DNA of 6,100 nt from Desulfobacterales bacterium (GTDB lineage Bacteria; Desulfobacterota; DSM-4660; Desulfatiglandales; JALVZP01). The position numbers were made by a program, and so were the translations under genes. Shown in pieces: positions 1-5,759 of the stretch (position 1 is its first letter; each line of letters starts with the position of its first letter). Under the pieces are notes generated by a model, which was given only the letters and a program-made list of their open reading frames with translations, was not told the DNA's origin and made no database searches. Where the stretch lies: NCBI GenBank assembly GCA_027064285.1, contig JAMOPX010000212.1:1-6100 (forward strand), written 5' to 3'.

Positions 1-757
1 AGGATATCCTTTTAGCAGCACACTTTTTTGCCTCCCAAGCAACTATGCTGTTTTCTCTGTTATAAACAAGTAATCCATGTCTTGGAATAAGAGCTATTAA
101 CCTTCTGAAGTTTAAAACAATCTGGTCCAAGCTTGTGTAAATATCTGCATGGTCAAATTCTATTCCAGTGACAACCGCGACAAATGGATTGTAATGCAAA
201 AACTTTGGTCCTTTATCAAAAAAAGCAGTATCGTATTCATCCCCTTCTACGATAAAATATTCTCCAGATGGAATCATAAAATTAAATCCTGTGTTTTTGG
301 AGATTCCTCCACAGATAAGTCCTGGTATAAAACCAGCTTTTTTAAGTATCAGGGCAGTAAGGGTGGTTGTGGTGGTCTTCCCATGTGTTCCCGCAATAAC
401 AATGCTTTTTCTGTCTTTTAAAAGAAATTTTCTGATTGTCTGGGGAAATGAAAGATATGGAAGCTCTTTTTTCATGATTTCCAAAACTTCTGGATTATCC
501 CTTCTTATAACATTTCCTATGACCACGAGATCTGGAAGCTCTTTTAGGTTTGCAGGATGATACCCCTTGAGTATCGGAATGTTTAAGGAGTTTAAGAGTT
601 CACTTACAGGCGGAAAGGCATTTTGATCAGAACCTCTTATTTGAAATCCCATACCTTTTAATATCCCAGCAAGAGCAGACATGCCTGCCCCACATATTCC
701 CATCATGTATATGCTCTTTATCTTTTCAGGAAGAAAGTTTTTTTCAGGATCAAGCAT
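1..757 (-). CDS. mpl: Mpl, UDP-MurNAc : L-Ala-gamma-D-Glu-meso-DAP ligase (partial, C-terminal part beyond the window)
   Basis: The gene starts at ATG 757 and is open to the left edge, giving the first 252 residues of a family usually about 450-490 long. It is a cytoplasmic ATP-dependent Mur ligase that attaches recycled murein tripeptide directly to UDP-MurNAc. Visible motifs are the N-terminal nucleotide-binding GICGAGM (residues 20-26), the P-loop AGTHGKTTT (122-130), EGDEYDTAFFDK (171-182) and EFDHADIY (200-207). The stretch GNVIRRDNPEV (81-91), the SFPQ segment before the P-loop and the AFFDK element match Mpl rather than the close paralogue MurC. The start is supported by GAGGTG (complement of 764-769) 6 nt upstream, which overlaps the stop codon of the preceding protease gene. 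It is the last visible gene of the operon. The central and C-terminal ligase domains are only partly present or lie outside the window. Confidence 0.93.
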   Translation of the reverse strand, partial: MLDPEKNFLPEKIKSIYMMGICGAGMSALAGILKGMGFQIRGSDQNAFPPVSELLNSLNIPILKGYHPANLKELPDLVVIGNVIRRDNPEVLEIMKKELPYLSFPQTIRKFLLKDRKSIVIAGTHGKTTTTTLTALILKKAGFIPGLICGGISKNTGFNFMIPSGEYFIVEGDEYDTAFFDKGPKFLHYNPFVAVVTGIEFDHADIYTSLDQIVLNFRRLIALIPRHGLLVYNRENSIVAWEAKKCAAKRIS

Positions 758-762
758 GATAT

Positions 763-1407
763 TCACCTCAGGTTATGCATCAACCAGATAAGATTTTTTC
801 CTGCAAACAGCTTTGCAATCCAAAGCATAGGATAAAGCAGAATAGATGTAAGTATCTGGGTTCCAGCAAAATTATCTAAAAGAACTATAAAAAAAAGGAT
901 CATAAGACCATATTTTCCTATTTTTTGATACTTAATGGACATATCGTATGAAAGCAGATTTTCTAATATATGTGATCCATCTAAGGGAGGTATAGGAATA
1001 AGGTTAAAAAGCGCAAGTCCTATATTCATGAAAAGCAGATACAGAAGTACAAGCTGATAAAGTTTTGACGCAAAAAGAAGATGCCTTATCAAAAGACCCA
1101 CTATAAGAGCTGCCAGAAAATTTGCTCCCGGGCCTGCTGCTGCCATAAGCATGGTATCTCTTTTGATGTTTTTAAAATATCTCGGATCTACAGGTACTGG
1201 CTTTGCCCATCCAAAGTTAAACAAAAAAAGCATTATTGCTCCCAGAGGATCTATGTGATGAAATGGATTCAGAGTAAGCCTTCCTGCCATCTTAGCAGTA
1301 GGATCTCCGAGAGCATAAGCAACCCTTCCATGTGCATATTCATGAATAGTAATACAGAAAAGAATTACCGGAATCCTGACTATCCAGTCAGCAATGTTAA
1401 AATGCAT
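763..1407 (-). CDS. M50-family (site-2 protease type) membrane zinc metalloprotease
   Basis: This is a 214-residue hydrophobic protein of the small bacterial M50/S2P-like group (YwhC-type). The zinc-binding HExxH motif is HEYAH at residues 22-26, inside the first membrane segment (about 8-28). The second conserved element, NLIPIPPLDG at 135-144, supplies the third metal ligand (Asp143). GWAKPVPVDP (66-75) is also typical of this family. Further membrane segments lie at about 88-112, 116-140, 165-180 and 184-203. All catalytic residues are present, and there is no PDZ or CBS domain. The family cleaves within or beside membranes, but substrates of these small members are mostly unknown and none can be named here. 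Its ATG lies inside the end of the AOR gene (11-nt overlap), with AAGG 6 nt upstream as ribosome site. mpl follows after 5 nt. Confidence 0.93.
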   Translation of the reverse strand: MHFNIADWIVRIPVILFCITIHEYAHGRVAYALGDPTAKMAGRLTLNPFHHIDPLGAIMLFLFNFGWAKPVPVDPRYFKNIKRDTMLMAAAGPGANFLAALIVGLLIRHLLFASKLYQLVLLYLLFMNIGLALFNLIPIPPLDGSHILENLLSYDMSIKYQKIGKYGLMILFFIVLLDNFAGTQILTSILLYPMLWIAKLFAGKNLIWLMHNLR

Positions 1408-3064
1408 TTAGTACCTTCTCTTTAATCTCCTCTGGGATATCAAAGACCTGATTGCTTGGTGAAAGAGGCTCCTCTTTCATGAACTCTGGTAGCGTGTCTG
1501 TTGCTGGACCAAGACCGCACATTCTGTTAAACTCAAGCTCTTTTTTTATTATAGACCTCCCGAAATCCATCACATCCTTTTCATCCCAGTCCCATCCATA
1601 AAATGCATTTACAAGCTCTGCCATGATCTTTGCATCTGCCTCTGCCCACTGGCAAAATCCCATTGAATCATATGCAGCAACAAGCATCTGTTTTTCTGCT
1701 GCCATCTTTGCAAGTTTTTCTGGTTCATCTTCCTGAAAAATAACTATTCCTGTATGATCAGCTCCCTGAGGACTTATAGAATATCCTATTCCTGTTCCTT
1801 TTTCCCTTCTGGGATCATGTGCTGGTATCCCAAGCCCTTTTACCACTGGGACCCTGCTTATACCAAATACTTTTGCTGTAATCTCAGCCCCCTGACCAAG
1901 GATTCTACCAAGAACTGTTCCTTGCCCTATCTCATTTACAAGCTCTAATGCTCTTCTTCCATCTCCAAAGTTTATAAGTCCTGCATCATGTGCAACTCCC
2001 AAGGTTACACCTGTTTCCATAGTATCAATTCCAAAGTCATCACACATCCTTTCAAGCATGATCACAATATCCAAATCATCAATTCCTAAGTTTGCCCCAA
2101 GCAGTGCAGCAGATTCATATTCAAATCCTGCAGTAATAAATCTTCCATCCTTGTCATGGATCACATTAGAACATTTCACAACACAGCCCGGCATACATAT
2201 ATGTCCAAAGCTTCCGCCTCTTTTTGCATTAATTTCACTCACTGCTCTCCCGCCTATCTTTTCTGCACCCTCAAATGAGCCCTGCCTGAAACCTCTTGTA
2301 GGAAGAGCACCTATTTTGTTTATGAATGTTAACCCGCCTATTGTTCCAAATTTGGAAAGTAGCTGGGTTGCCTTTCTATCCAGTATCTTCTTTGTGAACT
2401 CTTTACATACGCTCTGAAACTTATCCTTGTGCTTAGGTTCTCTCAGTTTCGTCCCAGAGTCATCCATCACAATCGCCTTAATGCCTTTTGCTCCCATAAC
2501 AGCTCCAAGTCCACCTCTTGCTGCATGTCTGGATGGCCTTCTATCTGGATCTGTGGATGCAATAGTTGCAGCGCTCATGAGCATCTCTCCACATGGTCCT
2601 ATACAGAGGATTCCCACATCCCCATATTTGTCTTTTAGTCTCTCGCAAAGCTCGTAATTTTTCAGGCCTTTGAGCTCATCTGCTGGAATCAGATTTGCAC
2701 CATCTCTGTTTATGTGCAGGATAAAAAACTTATCAGAACTTCCTTCAAGAACAACTGCCTTTATACCAAGCCTTCCCAGTTTATATCCGCAAACCCCTCC
2801 CACATTTGCCTCTTTTATTCCTCTTGTAAGAGGACTCTTTGCTGCTATGGACAGTCTTGCAGAATTAGGAGCTGCTGTTCCTGCAAAAAGACCAGATGCA
2901 AATACAATTTTATTATTTTTTCCAATAGGATTTGCTTCAGCAGGGACTTCATTTGCTATGATGTAAGAACAAAGTCCTCTTCCTGCAAGTCTTTCATACT
3001 GCTGAGATGGTCTTTCGACCGAAATCTCTTTTTTTTGCATATCTACTCTTATTATCTTGTCCAT
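1397..3064 (-). CDS. Aldehyde:ferredoxin oxidoreductase family protein (tungsten/molybdenum bis-pterin enzyme)
   Basis: This 555-residue protein covers the whole AOR fold, slightly shorter than the classic members of about 600. It belongs to cytoplasmic enzymes with a W- or Mo-bis-pyranopterin and one [4Fe-4S] cluster, which oxidise aldehydes to carboxylic acids with ferredoxin as acceptor. The N-terminal domain runs to about residue 200 and contains the pterin-contacting ARGGLGAVMGAKGIKAIV (182-199). The cluster ligands are probably Cys290, Cys294 and Cys298 (CMPGCVVKC) and Cys471 in DSMGFCQWA. The first spacing is C-x3-C rather than the C-x2-C of classic archaeal AOR, a variant I recall from bacterial AOR paralogues. 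The true substrate cannot be read from sequence. It overlaps mtnA by 13 nt and the protease gene by 11 nt. No MoaD-like or electron-carrier gene is adjacent within the window. Confidence 0.92.
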   Translation of the reverse strand: MDKIIRVDMQKKEISVERPSQQYERLAGRGLCSYIIANEVPAEANPIGKNNKIVFASGLFAGTAAPNSARLSIAAKSPLTRGIKEANVGGVCGYKLGRLGIKAVVLEGSSDKFFILHINRDGANLIPADELKGLKNYELCERLKDKYGDVGILCIGPCGEMLMSAATIASTDPDRRPSRHAARGGLGAVMGAKGIKAIVMDDSGTKLREPKHKDKFQSVCKEFTKKILDRKATQLLSKFGTIGGLTFINKIGALPTRGFRQGSFEGAEKIGGRAVSEINAKRGGSFGHICMPGCVVKCSNVIHDKDGRFITAGFEYESAALLGANLGIDDLDIVIMLERMCDDFGIDTMETGVTLGVAHDAGLINFGDGRRALELVNEIGQGTVLGRILGQGAEITAKVFGISRVPVVKGLGIPAHDPRREKGTGIGYSISPQGADHTGIVIFQEDEPEKLAKMAAEKQMLVAAYDSMGFCQWAEADAKIMAELVNAFYGWDWDEKDVMDFGRSIIKKELEFNRMCGLGPATDTLPEFMKEEPLSPSNQVFDIPEEIKEKVLNAF

Positions 3065-4107
3065 GAATTTTCCTCCTTAAGGATAAAGGACTTCATGTTT
3101 TCATGAGGATTCTCTATGATACCCTTTTCTGTAATTATAGCGGAAATATTTGTGGAAGGAGTAATATCAAAAACAGGGTTTATTGCTTCTGCATCCTTTG
3201 GGCCGATATATCTGTTTCCGATCTTTAATATCTCATCAGCACCTCTGTATTCAATAGGGATCTTATCTCCTGAATCTATCTGTGGATCAATAGTGGATGT
3301 AGGAGCAGCCACATAAAAAGGGATATTATGCTCCTTTGCCATAATTGATAATTGATATGTGCCTATCTTGTTTGCCACATCTCCATTTGCTGCAATCCTA
3401 TCTGCTCCAGTAATAATAAGATCTATCTTACCAGACCTCATTAGATAACCTGCAGCACTATCCACAATTACAGATACAGGTATTCCATCTTGCATAAGCT
3501 CAAAAATGGTAAGTCTCAATCCCTGAAGCCAAGGCCTTGTTTCATCTGCAATCACCTTTATCTTTTTACCTGCCTCATGTGCTGCCCTGATCACTCCAAG
3601 TGCAGTGCCATATCCCCCTGTAGCAAGGGAGCCAGCATTACAATGGGTAAGTATAGTCGCCTCATCTGGTACAAGATCTTTTCCATATTCTCCTATTTTT
3701 TTGTTTAATTCTATATCCTCTTCAAGGATCTTTTTTGACTCCATAAAAAGGACATCCTTTATTTCAGAAACAGGTCTGTCTTTTAGACTCAAAGCAAGCC
3801 TCATCATTCTTTCCAATGCCCAATTTAAGTTTACCGCAGTAGGTCTGGATAAAAGAATCTCTTTTTTTATTTCTGAAAGCCTTTTTATAAAGATCTCATA
3901 TGAACTCGTTTTTATTGAAAATGCACCAAGCGCAAGTCCCATTGCTCCAGCAATTCCTATTGCAGGAGCACCTCTTATAACCATTAACTTTATAGCCCTG
4001 ATAACATCTTTATAGCTTCTACAAATGTACCACTCTATCTTATGAGGAAGCTTTCTCTGGTCTATCATCCTTACCTTCTTATCTTTCCATTCAACAGTTG
4101 CTATCAT
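3052..4107 (-). CDS. mtnA: S-methyl-5-thioribose-1-phosphate isomerase (MtnA)
   Basis: This 351-residue protein is full length for the family (eIF2B-alpha-like fold). It isomerises the aldose 5-methylthioribose-1-phosphate to the ketose methylthioribulose-1-phosphate in methionine salvage; some relatives also act on 5-deoxyribose-1-phosphate. Diagnostic motifs are RGAPAIGIAGAMG (45-57), THCNAGSLATGGYGTALG (154-171) with catalytic Cys156, ADETRPWLQG (187-196), and ITGADRIAANGDVANKIGT (232-250) with catalytic Asp236. Both catalytic residues are intact, which favours MtnA over the ribose-1,5-bisphosphate isomerase and eIF2B relatives. The ATG is 1 nt after the ilvE stop (TAA-G-ATG), with AAAGGG about 9 nt upstream as ribosome site. 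No mtnK, mtnP or mtnB-D gene is visible in the window. Confidence 0.95.
   Translation of the reverse strand: MIATVEWKDKKVRMIDQRKLPHKIEWYICRSYKDVIRAIKLMVIRGAPAIGIAGAMGLALGAFSIKTSSYEIFIKRLSEIKKEILLSRPTAVNLNWALERMMRLALSLKDRPVSEIKDVLFMESKKILEEDIELNKKIGEYGKDLVPDEATILTHCNAGSLATGGYGTALGVIRAAHEAGKKIKVIADETRPWLQGLRLTIFELMQDGIPVSVIVDSAAGYLMRSGKIDLIITGADRIAANGDVANKIGTYQLSIMAKEHNIPFYVAAPTSTIDPQIDSGDKIPIEYRGADEILKIGNRYIGPKDAEAINPVFDITPSTNISAIITEKGIIENPHENMKSFILKEENSWTR
3072..3078 (-). promoter_or_regulatory. Strong Shine-Dalgarno of the AOR gene, inside mtnA
   Basis: The minus strand reads AAGGAGG, a full match to the 16S rRNA 3' end, 7 nt before ATG 3064. It lies within the last codons of mtnA. This fixes the AOR start and suggests the AOR gene is translated strongly, while still coupled to mtnA. 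Confidence 0.85.
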
Positions 4108-4108
4108 C

Positions 4109-5176
4109 TTAACACACCCTTTCTATCCACCCATAAGGGTCTTTTTTGTATCCATACTGAATCCCTACAATCTCATCATAAAGCCTTTTAGACAAAGTCC
4201 CCATCTTGCCATTATTTATTGAATAGCTTTTTCCTTTATAAGTGATCTGTCCTATAGGAGATATGACAGCAGCTGTCCCTGTTCCAAATGCTTCTTTCAG
4301 CTTTCCGTTCTGAGCAGACTCTATCACTTCATCTATAGAGATTCTTCTTTCTGTCACCTTTATCCCCCAGTCCTTGGCAATATGAATGACCGAATCTCTT
4401 GTTATACCCGGAAGTATGCTTCCAGTAAGCGGAGAGGTAACCAGTTCATCTTCGATCACAAAAAATACATTCATTGTGCCAACCTCTTCCACATACTTGT
4501 GTTCTATTGCATCAAGCCAGAGCACCTGAGTAAATCCCTTCTTTTTTGCCATCTCACTTGAGAAAAGACTGGCAGCATAATTACCTCCTGTTTTTACATC
4601 TCCTGTACCACCAGGAGCTGCTCTTACATACTGATCTTCTACATATATCTTTACAGGATTCATTCCCTCTTTATAATAAGCACCAACAGGGCCTGTGATT
4701 ATAAGAAAAAGATAGCTCTTAGATGGTCTTACTCCTAAGTGGGGTTCAGTGGCAAACATAAATGGCCTTATATAAAGAGATGTGCCTTTATTTTTTGGAA
4801 CCCAGTCTTTGTCTATAAGAATAAGCTTTTTCATGCATTCCATAACAAACTGCTCATCTATCTCTGGCATACACATTCTTCTTGCAGACCTATTGAACCT
4901 CTTAAAATTTTCCCAAGGTCTAAAAAGATTTATTCCTCCATCTTCTCTTCTGTATGCCTTAAGTCCCTCAAATATAGCCTGTGCATAATGTAAAACCATT
5001 GCAGCAGGATCAAGCACTATATCTTCATATGGCTTGATACATGGATCATACCATCCTTTTTCTTCTTCATACTTCATTACAAACATGTGATCCGAAAATA
5101 TGTCTCCAAATCCTAATCTAGACTCATCTTGTGGTTTTTGTTTAGGAGATGTAGCATAAATAATCTTTAACTTCAT
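4109..5176 (-). CDS. ilvE: Branched-chain amino acid aminotransferase (class IV PLP enzyme)
   Basis: This 355-residue cytoplasmic enzyme is of the long (BCAT type II, eukaryote/Bacillus-like) form. It transfers amino groups between Leu/Ile/Val and 2-oxoglutarate, the last step of branched-chain synthesis or the first of breakdown. It shows GFGDIFSDHMF (22-32), AQAIFEGLKAYR (65-76), RPWENFKRFNRSARRM (86-101), GGTGDVKTGGNYAASL (189-204), the PLP-lysine segment EHKYVEEVGTMN (225-236, Lys227) and LTGSILPGITRDS (250-262). The Cys-x-x-Cys redox pair of mammalian BCAT is not evident. AGAGG (complement of 5186-5190) lies 9 nt before the ATG. It is the first gene of the minus-strand operon. Some BCATs of this group also transaminate 2-oxo-4-methylthiobutyrate to methionine, which would tie it to the adjacent mtnA. 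Confidence 0.96.
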   Translation of the reverse strand: MKLKIIYATSPKQKPQDESRLGFGDIFSDHMFVMKYEEEKGWYDPCIKPYEDIVLDPAAMVLHYAQAIFEGLKAYRREDGGINLFRPWENFKRFNRSARRMCMPEIDEQFVMECMKKLILIDKDWVPKNKGTSLYIRPFMFATEPHLGVRPSKSYLFLIITGPVGAYYKEGMNPVKIYVEDQYVRAAPGGTGDVKTGGNYAASLFSSEMAKKKGFTQVLWLDAIEHKYVEEVGTMNVFFVIEDELVTSPLTGSILPGITRDSVIHIAKDWGIKVTERRISIDEVIESAQNGKLKEAFGTGTAAVISPIGQITYKGKSYSINNGKMGTLSKRLYDEIVGIQYGYKKDPYGWIERVC

Positions 5177-5258
5177 TTTGCTTTTCCTCTTGAATGTGTT
5201 TGGTTGTTTTTAAATATCATAACTTATATATTCACACAAGAACTTCCCCGAGCATTCT

Positions 5259-5267
5259 ATAATACCA
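5259..5267 (-). promoter_or_regulatory. Possible extended -10 promoter of the ilvE operon
   Basis: The minus strand reads TGG-TATTAT, an extended -10 (TGn plus 5/6 match to TATAAT). No good -35 lies at the expected distance. A start near 5252 would give a leader of about 75 nt before ilvE. The TGG overlaps the left arm of the inverted repeat at 5265-5354. This is tentative, because the AT-rich leader offers other weak matches. Confidence 0.3.
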
Positions 5268-5354
5268 ATATCGATTGTGTATTCGCCTTATAAACTGACC
5301 TTACGCAAAAGTTTTTATCTCACGAGGGAAAGATAACAGCGAATGCGATATTGG
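5265..5354. repeat. Nested inverted repeat (9-bp outer and 6-bp inner arms)
   Basis: CCAATATCG at 5265-5273 is perfectly complementary to CGATATTGG at 5346-5354. Inside it, ATTCGC (5281-5286) pairs with GCGAAT (5339-5344). Inside that, TTATCT (5314-5319) pairs with AGATAA (5331-5336). An outer pair GAGCA (5250-5254) / TGCTC (5374-5378) encloses them all. The arms are mutually nested, as expected of a folded RNA rather than unrelated repeats. The repeat could equally form on either strand. Confidence 0.7.
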
Positions 5355-5440
5355 GGCAAAAGAGTTTTTCGTCTGCTCCGAGTCTCGCGGGCCGGTCTCT
5401 TCAGTGACTTATCTGCGGGGGATATCTGCCCCCTCCGCTT

Positions 5441-5556
5441 TTAAATGAACATTCTCGAATTTTTAGACATAGGTTTAAGGTTCAAAATTTCTGGTGTGAA
5501 GCTGTTTTCACTTAATAGAGGGCTTAATTGTGATTACAGATGAGGCAGATGAGATC
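5441..5556. other. AT-rich spacer, no gene
   Basis: This stretch has no supported coding sequence. It contains a small hairpin, GTGAA (5496-5500) / TTCAC (5507-5511), and a tandem copy of CAGATGAG (5537-5544 and 5546-5553) directly before the -35 box of the fluoride-riboswitch promoter. Nothing else is recognisable. Confidence 0.5.
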
Positions 5557-5585
5557 TTGACACAAAAAGAAAAATCTGATTTTAT
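5557..5585 (+). promoter_or_regulatory. Promoter of the fluoride-riboswitch transcript
   Basis: A perfect -35 TTGACA (5557-5562) is followed by a 17-nt spacer and TTTTAT (5580-5585, 4/6 match to TATAAT). The predicted start, at about 5592, falls on the first base of the riboswitch P1 stem, so promoter and aptamer support each other. Confidence 0.8.
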
Positions 5586-5591
5586 CTTATC

Positions 5592-5683
5592 AAAGGTGAT
5601 GGGGTTCACCTTTAACTGTCCTGATAAGGACTGATGACCCCTACCCTTACAGATAAGTTTCTGAAGGGTAGGGGTATTTTTTT
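5592..5683 (+). promoter_or_regulatory. Fluoride riboswitch (crcB motif), transcriptional ON switch
   Basis: P1 is AAAGGTGA (5592-5599) with TCACCTTT (5606-5613), and its loop is the conserved TGGGGT (5600-5605). Then come AAC, a 5-bp stem GTCCT (5618-5622) / AGGAC (5627-5631) with loop GATA, and the tail TGATGACCCC (5632-5641). Loop GGGGT (5601-5605) is exactly complementary to ACCCC (5637-5641), the pseudoknot that encloses the Mg2+/F- site in known structures. ACCCC is also the 5' edge of the terminator stem. Fluoride binding would therefore block the terminator and switch on the downstream gene. The order GGTGATGG-GTTCACC, a short stem, CTGATGAC, C-rich arm and terminator is the classic crcB arrangement, as in Bacillus cereus. 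The usual targets are fluoride channels (CrcB/Fluc) or CLC-F antiporters, but the next gene here is TnpB-like. Confidence 0.95.
5637..5683 (+). terminator. Intrinsic terminator forming the riboswitch expression platform
   Basis: ACCCCTACCC (5637-5646) pairs perfectly with GGGTAGGGGT (5666-5675). The stem extends inward through TT/AA and CAGA (5650-5653) / TCTG (5660-5663), with one bulged A at 5649. Seven T residues (5677-5683) follow. The 5' arm shares ACCCC with the aptamer pseudoknot, so the two folds exclude each other. Confidence 0.95.
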
Positions 5684-5705
5684 AGAAACAGGTACTTTTA
5701 AGTGT

Positions 5706-5719
5706 ATAAAAGCTTTTAT
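5706..5719. repeat. 14-nt perfect palindrome between terminator and TnpB-like gene
   Basis: ATAAAAGCTTTTAT is self-complementary over all 14 nt. It sits inside a wider inverted repeat, GTGTAT (5702-5707) / ATACAC (5733-5738). It lies in the leader of the TnpB-like gene and ends before the purine-rich ribosome site. It may be a protein-binding site, a leader hairpin, or chance in AT-rich DNA. Confidence 0.4.
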
Positions 5720-5759
5720 GATATTTACATGAATACACCTTTAGAGGAAGAAAGAAGAA

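Larger units (their letters stand above)
5240..5443 (+). ncRNA. Candidate structured RNA in a GC-rich island (unidentified, strand uncertain)
   Basis: By direct count, 5371-5440 is 44/70 G+C, while 5181-5250 is 22/70 and 5441-5580 is 45/140. The island has no supported ORF. It contains the nested stems of 5250-5378 and ends in a strong hairpin: GGGGG (5417-5421) / CCCCC (5429-5433), or GCGG (5415-5418) / CCGC (5435-5438), followed by TTTT on the plus strand. That end resembles a weak intrinsic terminator. A weak plus-strand promoter, TTGTTT (5204-5209) with a 17-nt gap to TATATT (5227-5232), would start a transcript near 5240. In AT-rich genomes, especially of thermophiles, functional RNAs often stand out by GC content. 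I do not recognise tRNA, tmRNA, RNase P, SRP, T-box or SAM-riboswitch signatures. It could also be a leader of the ilvE operon on the minus strand or a remnant of a mobile-element end. Confidence 0.35.

Noticed and set aside
149..560. Plus-strand open frames of about 90 residues
   Set aside because: They are antisense to mpl, have no family resemblance, and the minus-strand frame shows clear Mur-ligase motifs.
1..757. MurC as identity of the Mur ligase
   Set aside because: The GNVIRRDNPEV, SFPQ and EYDTAFFDK segments match Mpl, and the MurC-type segments at those places are absent.
1081..4993. Numerous plus-strand open frames of 64-136 residues
   Set aside because: All lie antisense to the M50, AOR, mtnA and ilvE genes. 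Their translations show no domain-like pattern.
5177..5221. 15-codon minus-strand frame whose TGA overlaps the ilvE ATG, as a possible attenuation peptide
   Set aside because: It has no run of Leu/Ile/Val codons, no ribosome site and no terminator behind it.
5177..5445. T-box or SAM riboswitch in the ilvE leader
   Set aside because: The conserved T-box sequence and SAM-I core are absent, and no terminator or anti-SD hairpin lies next to ilvE.
5478..5490. GGTTCAAAAT as a tRNA T-loop
   Set aside because: There is no flanking T-stem, acceptor stem or anticodon arm.
5445..5543. 32-residue plus-strand ORF (MNILEFLDIG...)
   Set aside because: It has no ribosome binding site, no recognisable similarity and lies in AT-rich spacer.
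5725..5728. TTAC as the left-end target of an IS200/IS605 element
   Set aside because: A 4-nt match is expected by chance. There is no tnpA, and no convincing subterminal hairpin pair can be tested without the right end.
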